DNA of 64,000 nucleotides from Promethearchaeota archaeon (GTDB lineage Archaea; Asgardarchaeota; Lokiarchaeia; Sigyniarchaeales; SOKP01): contig CP070805.1 in the NCBI GenBank assembly GCA_020343655.1, forward strand, positions 1,066,090-1,130,089, read 5' to 3'. Of this stretch, positions 1 through 9,368 are shown piece by piece; the first letter of the stretch is position 1, and every line of letters begins with the position of its first letter. The position numbers and the translations under genes were made by a program. Under the pieces are notes generated by a model. The model was not told the origin of the DNA, made no database searches, and saw nothing but the letters and a program-made list of their open reading frames with translations.

Positions 1-213
1 TCATTAGTTTCGATGAACATGACGTTGATGGCTTGGTCTTTAGGAATCGGGACCTGCTGGATTGGAGCATTGAATAGAGGGAAAGTAAAAACTTTATTAG
101 GTTTGGGTGGAAATGATTATCTTCTAACTATTTTACCTTTTGGATATATTAAAGGAGCTATTCCAGAACCTAAGCCCCGGAAATCTCTAAATAAAATAAT
201 AAGAAAAATGTAA
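1..213 (+). CDS. Nitroreductase-family protein, C-terminal part (5' truncated by window edge)
   Basis: The reading frame is open from base 1, so the gene begins outside the window; the first in-frame ATG at 13 is internal. The visible 70 residues include a 'LGIGTCWIG' segment and a 'LPFGY' segment, which match the C-terminal FMN-binding part of nitroreductase-family flavoproteins (usually about 170-250 residues). The substrate cannot be inferred. It ends in a basic tail (KPRKSLNKIIRKM) and is followed after 25 bases by the GH57 gene on the same strand. Family assignment is fairly secure, specific function is not. Confidence 0.75.
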   Translation, partial: SLVSMNMTLMAWSLGIGTCWIGALNRGKVKTLLGLGGNDYLLTILPFGYIKGAIPEPKPRKSLNKIIRKM

Positions 214-238
214 ATTTTAACAAATTTATTCTTATACT

Positions 239-1834
239 ATGTCTCTTGGATATTTTGGTTTAGTTTTGCATGGGCATATTCCATGGTGCAAGAAGTCGGG
301 AACCTGGCCAGCAGGGGAAGAATGGCTCATGGAAGCTATGAATGAGACATATATTCCAATGTTAAATATTTTAAGGGAATTAAAGGATAAAGGAATCAAA
401 TCAGCTATTACTATAAACATCACACCAATACTAGCTGAACAATTGGCAGATTCATATATGAAACAACGATTTACGGAATATATGGAGAATTTAATCTCAC
501 GTGCTAAAAATGACATCAAAAGGTTTGAAGGTCATAATGAGAGAAAGAAAATTGCAGAATTTCATTTAAAAAATTTTAAATTTGTATTAGATGCTTTTTA
601 CCATAATTATTATAGAGATATCCTTGGTAGTTTTAAGTGGCTTCAAGATGAGGGGATAATAGAGTTAATTACTTGCGCAGCAACTCATGGATTTTTACCC
701 CTTCTTGAGAGCGATTCAGGAATTTTTTCTCAAATTCAGATAGCTGTAGATACTTATAAAAAATATTTCCAAAGAGAACCAAAAGGCATCTGGCTTCCAG
801 AGTGTGCTTATAGACCTCAAGAGTATAAAAATGGTAAATTACGACAAAGTATTGATTATTGGTTAAATAATTCGGGGATAGAATACTTTTTTGTAGATTC
901 TCATGGAATTTTAAATGCTGAGCTTCTGGAGCAGAAGAATAATATTGGTTTAAATACAAATTTTGGATATACTCTAGAATCAGGACTTTCTGTATTTGGC
1001 AGAAATAAAAAGACAAGTAGGCAAATCTGGGATGCAAAAATAGGATATCCTGGAAATGAATATTATAGAGAATTTCATAAAAAAGATAATGAATCAGGCT
1101 TACATTATTGGAGAATTACTAGCAAAGAATTAGGAAAAGATGAGAAACAATTATATGATATTGCAAAAGCGGAAGAAATTGTTGATTCTCATGCTAATCA
1201 CTTTGTTACGTTAGTTTCTGAAGAATTAAGACTATTTTCAAAAAATTTTAAGACTAAAGGGATTATTGTTTCTCCATACGATTTTGAGCTTTATGGTCAT
1301 TGGTGGATGGAGGGGATATTGTGGTCAAAAAAAGTCTTCGAATTGATCCATAACCATAAAAATATTGAAATGACAACTATTTCTGACTATATATCCAAAT
1401 TTAAGGATAATTTCTCTGTAATCAAAATGGGAGAGAGTAGTTGGGGGGAAGGAGGTCATTTTCAAGTTTGGAAGAATCCAGAACATGGTTGGATTTGGCC
1501 TTATATTAATGCATCAGTAAAAGAGTTTGAAAATGTTTTAAAAGATATACCCAATCCAAATGATTGGGAAAATAAAATCTTTAAGCAAATCGCTCGTGAA
1601 CTTATAATAATGGAAGGTAGTGATTGGCCCTTTCTTCTTTACACTAAACAAGCAAAAGAATATGCAAATCAAAGATTTCATCATCATCACCAACGATTTA
1701 ATAAATTGATATGGGCTGTAAAGGATTCAAATGAAAAAAATCGTATTTCTATCAGAGAATTAGAAGAAATTGAATCAATAGATTCTTGTTTTAAAGATAT
1801 TAATATAAATTATTTTAGAAAAATTAAAGGATAA
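239..1834 (+). CDS. GH57 family 1,4-alpha-glucan branching enzyme-like glycosidase
   Basis: A 531-residue protein with the layout of GH57/DUF1957 branching enzymes. The N-terminus has the GH57 motif 'LHGHIPW', followed by 'WPAGEEWL' and 'ETYIPML'. The catalytic nucleophile region is 'GIWLPECAY' with E188, and the acid/base region is 'SPYDFELYGHWW' with D348. A C-terminal helical domain carries 'ESSWGEGGH' and the Trp-rich 'EGSDWPFLLYT' motif typical of the branching-enzyme subgroup. It would act in the cytoplasm on linear alpha-1,4-glucan in glycogen-type storage metabolism. The start ATG at 239 gives the usual N-terminus. Its 3' end overlaps the convergent arginine decarboxylase gene by 11 bases. 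Amylase or 4-alpha-glucanotransferase activity is the main alternative. Confidence 0.85.
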   Translation: MSLGYFGLVLHGHIPWCKKSGTWPAGEEWLMEAMNETYIPMLNILRELKDKGIKSAITINITPILAEQLADSYMKQRFTEYMENLISRAKNDIKRFEGHNERKKIAEFHLKNFKFVLDAFYHNYYRDILGSFKWLQDEGIIELITCAATHGFLPLLESDSGIFSQIQIAVDTYKKYFQREPKGIWLPECAYRPQEYKNGKLRQSIDYWLNNSGIEYFFVDSHGILNAELLEQKNNIGLNTNFGYTLESGLSVFGRNKKTSRQIWDAKIGYPGNEYYREFHKKDNESGLHYWRITSKELGKDEKQLYDIAKAEEIVDSHANHFVTLVSEELRLFSKNFKTKGIIVSPYDFELYGHWWMEGILWSKKVFELIHNHKNIEMTTISDYISKFKDNFSVIKMGESSWGEGGHFQVWKNPEHGWIWPYINASVKEFENVLKDIPNPNDWENKIFKQIARELIIMEGSDWPFLLYTKQAKEYANQRFHHHHQRFNKLIWAVKDSNEKNRISIRELEEIESIDSCFKDININYFRKIKG

Positions 1835-2372
1835 AAATCGCCGCAGCAACTACAGCTGCCCATTCGTTTTCTTCTCTTACTGTAGCATCAGCTGTAATAT
1901 TTTTAGTCTCAACTATTTTTCCTCCCATTTTAAATACTTCTCTTTTTTCATCATAATTTGCATCTGGATCAAAAGGAATACCGAGAGTTGTTGCTAACAT
2001 TTCTGCTGCTAAATCTTCAGCAATATCCCCTACTTTATCCGGTTTAACACCAAAAGAATGATGTTCACTTAAATATCCATATTGCCCCTTATCAGCAGGT
2101 TTCGCAACACCAATAGAAGCACAGATCAATCGATTATATTCATTTGACTCTCTTCTAGCTAACACAGCAAAAACGATTTGACCTGAACGGAGCTGTTTTA
2201 GCCCATCTTCTTTAGTTATTTCAATACAATATGGAGGTAAAATAGAAGAAACATTCACGATATTATATTTTTCAATTCCAGCATCTCTGAGAGCTTCTTC
2301 GAAAGCAGCTAGCTTAGATTTGTGAAATCCCTTACCCTTAACAAAGAATACCTTTTTTGGGACTAAAGACAT
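1824..2372 (-). CDS. pdaD: Pyruvoyl-dependent arginine decarboxylase
   Basis: This 182-residue protein has the length of the archaeal pyruvoyl-dependent arginine decarboxylase family. It converts arginine to agmatine, the first step of archaeal polyamine synthesis. The self-cleavage site is visible as 'NVSSILPP' with Ser42-Ser43; in the family the second Ser becomes the pyruvoyl group. Other family features are 'FHKSKLAAFEEALRDAGI' near the N-terminus and 'EHHSFG' in the middle. The gene is divergent from deoxyhypusine synthase, and agmatine-derived spermidine is the aminobutyl donor for hypusine, so the two neighbours are metabolically linked (inference). It overlaps the GH57 gene end to end by 11 bases. 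Confidence 0.92.
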   Translation of the reverse strand: MSLVPKKVFFVKGKGFHKSKLAAFEEALRDAGIEKYNIVNVSSILPPYCIEITKEDGLKQLRSGQIVFAVLARRESNEYNRLICASIGVAKPADKGQYGYLSEHHSFGVKPDKVGDIAEDLAAEMLATTLGIPFDPDANYDEKREVFKMGGKIVETKNITADATVREENEWAAVVAAAIFIL

Positions 2373-2705
2373 TATTTTATCATTCTTTCTTTATAATTTT
2401 CGATTAAGATTTTAATATTAAAAGTAATATTTAAACTTATTTTAAGCTCAAATAATATATTAAAATTTATGGCACTTAAATTGGATATATTATGCCTAAT
2501 CCATCATAAGAATAGAAAAATTTTGCTTAATAATAAAATTGGATATTATAAAGGATTAAAATCATGAGGGAAAAAATCCCATTAAATTTTGTCATAATTA
2601 AATACAAATCAGAGCGGAGTTTCAAATAAAGTGATATAATTTCAAGACTTTTTAAAAAAATACAAATAGATCATTTTAAAATCATTAACACATTTAATTT
2701 TATTT
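2373..2705. promoter_or_regulatory. Divergent intergenic region between arginine decarboxylase and deoxyhypusine synthase
   Basis: These 333 bases separate two divergently transcribed genes and hold no convincing reading frame. The region is strongly AT-rich, and A/T tracts that could be TATA boxes lie near both ends (for example around 2440-2465). A short dyad, GGGA-AAAAA-TCCC, lies at about 2569-2581. It should contain both promoters, but no specific element can be fixed by eye. Confidence 0.4.
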
Positions 2706-3695
2706 ATGAAAACCCATCAAAAAGAAGATTATTTGATAAAAAAAGTTAAACCTTTCAATCCAAAAATAGTAACAAATGTAAATGATCTTATTACTGCTTT
2801 AAAAGATTGTGGTTTCCAAGGAAGAAATCTTGGTTTAGCTCTTGATATCTTAGAAAAAATGGTTTCTGATAAAAATTGCCTTACTGTGTTAACTCTAAGC
2901 GGTGCGATGGTTCCTGCGGGGATGGGAGAACTAATTTCGGTATTAATGGAATATAAGTTAATTGATGTATTAATTAGTACCGGTGCTAATATAATACACG
3001 ATTTAGTAGATGCTGCAAGTAATATAGGACACTACCTAGGAAGTCCCAATGTAAATGATGATGAATTATTCAAACATCGGATTAATAGGATTTATGATAT
3101 CTTCCTTCCTGAAGAAAACTATGATAAAGCAGACTTAAAATTATTAGAAATAATTCAATCTTCATTCAAAATGAAAAACATTCAAATAAAACCCTCAGAG
3201 TTTCTAAAAAAGATTGGTAGTAAACTATCAGGAAATAGCATCCTTTCAATGGCAGCTAAAAATAATCTCCCAATATTTATCCCGGCCTTTTCAGACTCAG
3301 AATTAGCTTTGAAACTTATTAAGTACGATCTATATGAGGGATATGATTTTCAGTTCGATATCTTAGGGGATGTGAAGAAATTTGGAGAAATTGTTAAAAA
3401 TTATGAAGAATATGGAACTATTATCATAGGAGGTGGTGTTCCACGGAATTGGGCTCAACAAATCTTTCCTATGCTAGATCAATTCGATAGGATAGAGAAA
3501 ATGGGTTATACTTACTCAGTTCGCATTCACACAGCTATGGAGTATGATGGAGGACTTTCAGGAAGTACATTTTCAGAAGCTAAATCATGGGGTAAATATT
3601 CTTTGGAGTCAAAACATGTAAGTGTTTGGTGTGATGCTACAATCGCTTTACCTATTTTAATTACAGGTTTATTGCAACGCTTAAAAATTATTTAG
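2706..3695 (+). CDS. dys: Deoxyhypusine synthase
   Basis: A 329-residue protein of the deoxyhypusine synthase family, which transfers the aminobutyl group of spermidine to a lysine of aIF5A using NAD. The NAD-binding segments 'LSGAMVPAGMGELI' and 'STGANIIHDLVDA' are present, followed by 'GTIIIGGGVPRNW'. The catalytic lysine lies in 'SWGKY' (K297). The C-terminal 'CDATIALPILITGLL' is family-typical. It starts with ATG without a clear Shine-Dalgarno site. Arginine decarboxylase lies divergently upstream. Some archaeal paralogues act on other polyamines, so a homospermidine-synthase-like role cannot be excluded. Confidence 0.92.
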   Translation: MKTHQKEDYLIKKVKPFNPKIVTNVNDLITALKDCGFQGRNLGLALDILEKMVSDKNCLTVLTLSGAMVPAGMGELISVLMEYKLIDVLISTGANIIHDLVDAASNIGHYLGSPNVNDDELFKHRINRIYDIFLPEENYDKADLKLLEIIQSSFKMKNIQIKPSEFLKKIGSKLSGNSILSMAAKNNLPIFIPAFSDSELALKLIKYDLYEGYDFQFDILGDVKKFGEIVKNYEEYGTIIIGGGVPRNWAQQIFPMLDQFDRIEKMGYTYSVRIHTAMEYDGGLSGSTFSEAKSWGKYSLESKHVSVWCDATIALPILITGLLQRLKII

Positions 3696-4217
3696 TTTAC
3701 TTTAGTTATTTAGACTATCAAGAAATATTTTTCTGTAGCTTTCTCTAATATTTTAATTATAGTGTTTTCAAATCCATTCTCTTTTAAATTATCTTTGTCC
3801 TTAATCTAGCTATTTTTGATAAAACCCTAAAAAATAACTATTATGGCTTCAAGTTCTATAAATAAAACAAAATTAAATATAGTAAGACCCTTCATTTTAC
3901 CAGTTAAAGTACCTACTTCAAAACAATACAATAAAGAAATAGTTATAAAATCGAATTTCTTTGATGAATAACTAATTAAAATAACGATAAATGTAATAAA
4001 TATTACAATTAGGAGCCAAAAATCCTCCAAAATATTTGGGGCTTTACATATTTAATTGTAAAATAAACTTTATAAAAGTGAAAATAAAATTTAAACTTGA
4101 TTGAATTTAAATTAAATTAATTATCTTATCTCATTGTAAAAAGTAAAAGTTCTTAATAAAATAAAAAATTTCTATCATAGATTAATCTCTACATTTTCTA
4201 ATAAGGTTATTTCCCTA
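3696..4217. other. Intergenic region with one doubtful short ORF
   Basis: This 522-base AT-rich stretch holds no recognisable gene. A 67-codon frame on the minus strand (4030 to 3827, TTG start) encodes a mostly hydrophobic peptide with one or two potential membrane segments. It lacks a ribosome binding site and its composition is what random AT-rich DNA gives, so I do not call it a gene. The 3' half presumably contains the promoter of the downstream membrane protein gene. Confidence 0.35.
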
Positions 4218-5327
4218 TTGAATGGTGAAGTAGTTTTCTTTCGATTAACGGATGTAGGACGAAGTATTGATTTGAAAAAAATAAATAGAATTATTCCTGC
4301 AATTCAAGATAAAAAAATTATCAAAACTAAAGACACTCCTTCATATGTAGATTTTCCAGATCCTTTACTTTTGGAGGTTACTCAAGAAATATCCTCTGAA
4401 TTAAAGAATGTTGAAGATTTAAATCTACATATTAAATTATATTCTGATGGCGTGATTTCTTTAATCGCTAGACTTGTTTTTCGAGATTTCTCATTTAAAG
4501 AATTGCACACCTTAAGGAGAATTAAATTTAAGACTTCTGATGGTGAATTTCAGATAAACAATTTTTTGAAATATCATCATAATAAAATATTTAATCAAAT
4601 AAGAGAGTGTATTGGTGAGGAAGGTTTTATATTTGGTGAATCTGAGCATGAAAAATATACATTATATTGTTTAACTGATGAATTTGAAGACCCTAAAAAA
4701 TTTATAGAAAATGAGAGAGGTTATATATCAGCTCTACTTATGGGAGAAAATCCTGAACTAAATCTTAGCAAAGATCAGATTAATAAAACACTTAGAAATC
4801 CTTTTTCATTTTTAAAAAATGATTTGATAATATTTGATTTTGAAAGAGGATTAATTATCGATCCTAATTATGATTATGAAGATATTTTACTAGTTGTTGA
4901 GATCGCTAATTTCCAATTGCTCGAATTACGTACTTTAGACAAATTATTGGATAGAAGGTTAACAATAGCAGAAGAAGATATACGTAAAATTTATTTTAGA
5001 AGTCGAAGTTTATTTAGAAGATTCAAGAGAAGGGTTGGGCGAATAATTCGATTAAGGTATGATCTGTTATTTTTGTTAGAAAATATTGAAAATGTTTCAA
5101 AACTAATTGGAGACTATTTTTTGGCTGAAATATATACACACTTGGCGGAGTTATTTCAATTAAAAGAATGGAGCAATAGTATAAGACATCGGCTTGAAAC
5201 ATTAGAAGATATTTATAATGTCACACAAACTAATATTAATGAAAAGTTTCTACTTTATGTTGAAATTCTACTTAGCTTTATTTTTATAATGGAATTTATC
5301 CTCCTTTTAATTGATTTCTTCTTTTAA
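4218..5327 (+). CDS. RMD1/DUF155-like membrane-anchored protein
   Basis: A 369-residue protein, probably starting at the TTG at 4218. The N-terminal two thirds is a soluble alpha/beta region. The C-terminal third resembles the RMD1/YagE (DUF155) family: a helical stretch 'YFLAEIYTHLAELFQ', then 'RHRLETLEDIYNVTQTNINE', then one strongly hydrophobic segment at about residues 343-367 ending the protein. In eukaryotes RMD1-type proteins are mitochondrial inner-membrane proteins; the archaeal function is unknown. The protein would be a C-terminally anchored membrane protein facing the cytoplasm. The family call rests on pattern similarity of the C-terminus only. Confidence 0.5.
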   Translation: MNGEVVFFRLTDVGRSIDLKKINRIIPAIQDKKIIKTKDTPSYVDFPDPLLLEVTQEISSELKNVEDLNLHIKLYSDGVISLIARLVFRDFSFKELHTLRRIKFKTSDGEFQINNFLKYHHNKIFNQIRECIGEEGFIFGESEHEKYTLYCLTDEFEDPKKFIENERGYISALLMGENPELNLSKDQINKTLRNPFSFLKNDLIIFDFERGLIIDPNYDYEDILLVVEIANFQLLELRTLDKLLDRRLTIAEEDIRKIYFRSRSLFRRFKRRVGRIIRLRYDLLFLLENIENVSKLIGDYFLAEIYTHLAELFQLKEWSNSIRHRLETLEDIYNVTQTNINEKFLLYVEILLSFIFIMEFILLLIDFFF

Positions 5328-5358
5328 ATAGCTATATCTTCTTTATTTGTGACTCAAC

Positions 5359-6579
5359 TCACAAGAAAATATCGGATATAGGAAAATCATCTTTTTTTTT
5401 AGACATAATTTTATCTATAGCCTTAATAAAATCTTCATGGGAAATAATTTCAGAATTTTTTCTAATAGCATACATACCTGCTTCTGTGCAAATTCCTTTA
5501 ATATCTGAACCCGTTGCACTTTTAGTAAGAGCTATTAATTTTTTTATCTCAAGGTTCTCTTCAAAATGGAGCGTTCTCATATGGACTTTGAAGATTGCTT
5601 CTCTTGCTTTTTCATTAGGAATAGGGAATTCTACTAATCGATCAAATCGACCTGGTCTTAATAAAGCGGGATCCAAAATATCTGCTCTATTTGTTGCACC
5701 AATAAATTTTATGTCACCTCTTTGATCAAACCCATCTAATTCACTTAATAATTGCATTAATGTTCTATTTACTTCTCTATCACCTGAGGTATCATCTTGC
5801 ATTCTTATGGCTCCAATTGCATCTAACTCATCGATAAAAAGAATAGTAGGGGCTTTTTGTCTTGCTAAGCTAAATATTTCTCTAACATATTGAGAACCTT
5901 CACCTATGAATTTTTGAACTAATTCTGTTGCAACAACTTTAATAAATGTTGCATTTGCTTCATGAGCAACAGCTTTAGCTAATAAAGTTTTCCCAGTTCC
6001 AGGTAAACCATAAAAAAGTACGCCTTTAGGAGGTTCTATCCCTATCTTTTTGAATAATTCTGGTTTTTTTAATGGTAATTCTATTATTTCTTTAACTTCT
6101 TGAATTTGATTTTCTAAACCTCCTATATCATTATATGAAATATCAATAGGGCAATCGATTATTTCCATACCCCTCACAAATGGGTTAAAATTGGAGGGTA
6201 GTATTTCCATTACAGCATAATTTCGTTGATTTAAGGCCACATGTAATCCGGGGACTATCTTTTCTTCTTTCAATCTATTACTAATTCTAACTACAAAACT
6301 AGAGTTAGGTGGACTTTCTATAATTGCCCGGTCATTAATATCATCTAAAATATCAATGATATATCCTGATAATAAGGGAAGTTCACTTAATCGCTCAATT
6401 TCTGAACGCAAACTTTTTACTTCAAATTCCACCTTTGTTATGCTATTTCTTAATAAATTTACATCGATTTCATATTCCTTTATTTTTTTCTCAAGATGAC
6501 GTATATATGAAGTTACTTTCTCTACATTCTCCGGATCTTTTTTACCATTTTCACTTTCTATAGCGGTCATTTTTATCAT
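5359..6579 (-). CDS. pan: Proteasome-activating nucleotidase (PAN/Rpt-type AAA ATPase)
   Basis: At 406 residues this has the length of archaeal PAN, the hexameric ATPase that unfolds substrates and opens the 20S gate. An N-terminal coiled coil (about 22-65) is followed by an OB-type domain (about 70-140) and an AAA domain. Walker A is GLPGTGKT (191-198), Walker B is ILFIDEL (D250-E251), and the arginine-finger region is RPGRFDR (308-314). The C-terminus ends in I-F-L instead of the classical hydrophobic-Tyr-X, so the gate-opening motif has Phe in place of Tyr. A proteasome beta-type subunit is encoded at 41.5 kb. The next upstream gene on the strand is the methyltransferase/ATP-grasp fusion, 24 bases away. 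Confidence 0.93.
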   Translation of the reverse strand: MIKMTAIESENGKKDPENVEKVTSYIRHLEKKIKEYEIDVNLLRNSITKVEFEVKSLRSEIERLSELPLLSGYIIDILDDINDRAIIESPPNSSFVVRISNRLKEEKIVPGLHVALNQRNYAVMEILPSNFNPFVRGMEIIDCPIDISYNDIGGLENQIQEVKEIIELPLKKPELFKKIGIEPPKGVLFYGLPGTGKTLLAKAVAHEANATFIKVVATELVQKFIGEGSQYVREIFSLARQKAPTILFIDELDAIGAIRMQDDTSGDREVNRTLMQLLSELDGFDQRGDIKFIGATNRADILDPALLRPGRFDRLVEFPIPNEKAREAIFKVHMRTLHFEENLEIKKLIALTKSATGSDIKGICTEAGMYAIRKNSEIISHEDFIKAIDKIMSKKKDDFPISDIFL

Positions 6580-6603
6580 AAGGATTTAATATTGGAACAA
6601 TAA

Positions 6604-8538
6604 TTATTTTAATCCAATTCTTTTTATTGCTACTTCTAAAATTTTATTTAACATATCCTTATAAGGAATATTAGCAAAATTACACATTTTTGCTAGATGA
6701 CCATCCCAACACCAACCAGGATTAGGATTTACTTCTAAAAGCTTGGGATTTCCTTTAGAATCTAAACGCCAATCAAATCGAGCATAATCTTGACATTCTA
6801 ATCGTTCGAATAATTTGAGAGAACAATTTTCAATAACTTCAATTGTATTTTGTGGAAGATTTGCTAAAGTAGATTTAATATTCCAATAAGGAGAATCTGG
6901 TAACCATTTTGCTTCATAACCACAAATTTGTGGTAATTCCGGAGGTAAACTTGAATAATCTTCTTCAATTATTGGAAGTATAATAAAATTATCTGGTGGA
7001 TTTCCGATTATTCCAACAGTGAGATCCTTACCAGTAAGAAATTGTTCAACTAAAACTGGCTTATCATAGCCAAATTTTTCACGAATCTCTGAAATTGCAA
7101 GTAATAATTCCTCTCCATTTTTAACTACACTTCTCTGAGTAATCCCAAAACTAGAGTCCCCAAAATTTGGTTTTACAATCGCTGGGAAATATAGAGGTAA
7201 ATCTATTACTTTTTCTTCTGGTTTAATGAAAATTGCTTCTGGAACTGGAATCTCTAATTCTTTTGCAATACCTCTTACTAATGATTTATCATAACAAAAG
7301 GCTAAACATTGAGGTCCAGATCCTGTATATGGTATTTCAAGAATATCAAGTAGAGCGGGTATGTGCAATTCCTTCCTAGCATCGTTGTAATAACCTTCAT
7401 CGCATAAATTAAAAACAAAATCAATTTTACTATTTAAATTTTGTAAATCTTGAATAAGAGTGTTGTGATTATCTAAATATGAAAAATTATATTCATTAAA
7501 CTCCTTTAGTGCTGCTTTTAATTGATTTATTGTAAAGAAATCATCATCATCAAACTTTTGTAAGGGTTTAAGTACATCGGGTTTATTAGGGTCTCCCAAA
7601 ATAACAATGGTATTTCTTTTAACTCGTTTTTCTTTCTCTTTAATCTGTGTCCATTCTTTTTTAACAAAAGCGCTGACAATAATCCTTTTTTCCATCATTC
7701 CTAAATCTTGGTTTCGTTGAGATTCAGGAGTAATCGAACCATGGAAAATAACATCACTAAAACCTACTTTTTCTAATAACTCTGAAATCCCTATTTTTGA
7801 GTATAATCTTTCTGCGTAAAACTGATCCACTAATACTCCTTTATTAACATGGGTTATTACTTCCCTTGATATCAATTTTTGTTTGTCTAAAGATAAAGTT
7901 CTTTCTCGACAAACGAAAAAATTCTTATCAATCCACTCCCATGAACGGGATTGGAAATTTTCTCTAAGAAATTCTCCATCAGTCATATCTATTAATATTT
8001 TTCCCCACGGTTTTAAAACACGGAAAACTTCTTTTAGTACTAGAAGATCATCATTTATTGATTCAAAATATCCAAAACTATTACCTAAAATCATTACAAT
8101 GTCAAATGTGTCTGGATTATATGGTAATTTTCTCGCATCTCCTTCACGAAATTTACATAAAACTCCACACTTTTTTGCATTACTTTTAGCTTTTTGAATT
8201 AAATATCTTGAGCGATCTAATCCAAAGACATTTTTAAAACCTCTATTGGCTAATTCAATAGAATGTCTTCCTTGACCACAACAAAGATCAAGAATCTGAT
8301 GATCCCGATTAAATTGCATAACTTTTGAAAAAAAGTCAATTTCAAATTCTGTGATTCTTTGATCTTCAACTACATCACCATCTGTTTTTAAATAATAAGC
8401 ATTAAATATCCTTTTCCACCAATCCTGTTTGACATATTCTTCTAAGTCAAGAACAGGTCCCAAACATATGGATGTAGCTTTTTCTTTATTCTCAAAAATT
8501 CTTTTTCTATTATTTGAATTGTTTATTTGAGATAACAT
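6604..8538 (-). CDS. Fusion protein: SAM-dependent methyltransferase + D-Ala-D-Ala-ligase-like ATP-grasp enzyme
   Basis: A 644-residue two-domain protein. Residues about 35-295 form a class I methyltransferase with motif I 'LDLCCGQGRH' (83-92), the acidic end of strand beta2 'GLDRS' (106-110), 'REGDARKLPY' (131-140) and 'VLKPWGKILIDM' (174-185). Residues about 308-644 form an ATP-grasp ligase similar to D-alanine-D-alanine ligases: 'IVILGD' at its start, 'YTGSGPQCLAFCYDK' in the middle, and the Mg-binding 'LLEVNPNPGW' near the end. The natural substrates are unknown; a peptide-ligase plus methyl-transfer role is inferred. It is encoded as one uninterrupted frame, so the fusion is not an artefact of a gap. 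It probably shares a transcript with PAN. Confidence 0.85.
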   Translation of the reverse strand: MLSQINNSNNRKRIFENKEKATSICLGPVLDLEEYVKQDWWKRIFNAYYLKTDGDVVEDQRITEFEIDFFSKVMQFNRDHQILDLCCGQGRHSIELANRGFKNVFGLDRSRYLIQKAKSNAKKCGVLCKFREGDARKLPYNPDTFDIVMILGNSFGYFESINDDLLVLKEVFRVLKPWGKILIDMTDGEFLRENFQSRSWEWIDKNFFVCRERTLSLDKQKLISREVITHVNKGVLVDQFYAERLYSKIGISELLEKVGFSDVIFHGSITPESQRNQDLGMMEKRIIVSAFVKKEWTQIKEKEKRVKRNTIVILGDPNKPDVLKPLQKFDDDDFFTINQLKAALKEFNEYNFSYLDNHNTLIQDLQNLNSKIDFVFNLCDEGYYNDARKELHIPALLDILEIPYTGSGPQCLAFCYDKSLVRGIAKELEIPVPEAIFIKPEEKVIDLPLYFPAIVKPNFGDSSFGITQRSVVKNGEELLLAISEIREKFGYDKPVLVEQFLTGKDLTVGIIGNPPDNFIILPIIEEDYSSLPPELPQICGYEAKWLPDSPYWNIKSTLANLPQNTIEVIENCSLKLFERLECQDYARFDWRLDSKGNPKLLEVNPNPGWCWDGHLAKMCNFANIPYKDMLNKILEVAIKRIGLK

Positions 8539-9368
8539 TTTGAATTGATATAAAAAATTTTGATTTTGATAAATAATGAAAAAAATAAAGGCTTTTTAAT
8601 TCAGATAAAGTTATTAATATTTTTGCATACATATTTAAAAGGGATACACGGAGATTAATCTTTCTTAATATTTCAATAGGAATATTAAATCTCATCAATC
8701 TTTTAATCTGTTACCCTTAATATGTTATTTAGAATTAACTTTACTTCATTCTATTAAAAATTTATATTTGAAATTAATAATAAATAAAATCATTTAAAAA
8801 CTTTTTCATTATATTTCTACTCTCTAAAACAAATCTCAATATGCTGAGATACCTTAAAAATTATACTATATATCTTCAATCTTAGAAGTAGGATAAAATA
8901 ATGTTTTAAACAGATAAATGTTAATTTACTTTAACACTTCCTCTTCTTTTTATAAGTAAATTTGATGATCAAGTTATTATTAATAATAATTTTATCTTTC
9001 CTTTTAAAGGTAAATATACGGCACCAGAAAAAGTCTCTAAATTAGAATTTATATTAGAAATTAAACATTTCCTTTAATTAATTAATGTTTCTAAAATTAA
9101 TTTAAATCATAAAGAATTTTTTAAGAATTAAATATTTCTTTAATAATGGTAAAGAACAAAATTTTACATTTAAAAAAAAAAAACTCTTAGAAATAACTTA
9201 AGTGTTCAGAGGTATTTTGAAATTTTAAATGCACTGAGCTAATTTACTTTATCTGAATTATTTTTATTTTAAATAAAAAAGTTTTTATATAAAAACTGTT
9301 TTTATTCGTACTTGAAATTCTATTATTAATTCATAATATTAAAAATAATAAAAAAAGAGGTTGGTAAA
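8539..9368. other. Long AT-rich intergenic region with a possible gene remnant
   Basis: About 830 bases without a confident gene. A start-less open frame on the plus strand at 8925-9077 (51 codons) translates to a plausible peptide containing 'LPLLFISKFDD' and 'KGKYTAPEKVSKLEF', with codon use like the neighbours; it may be the tail of a decayed gene. The region should also hold the promoter of the minus-strand fusion gene, near 8600-8700. T and A tracts around 9160-9190 and 9260-9300 may be promoter elements for the small acidic gene. Confidence 0.3.

Noticed and set aside
669..1037. 122-codon minus-strand ORF inside the GH57 gene
   Set aside because: It is antisense to a well-conserved enzyme region with catalytic motifs and shows no family features; treated as a shadow frame.
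3827..4030. 67-codon minus-strand hydrophobic ORF
   Set aside because: TTG start without a ribosome binding site, composition expected from AT-rich DNA, and no recognisable family.
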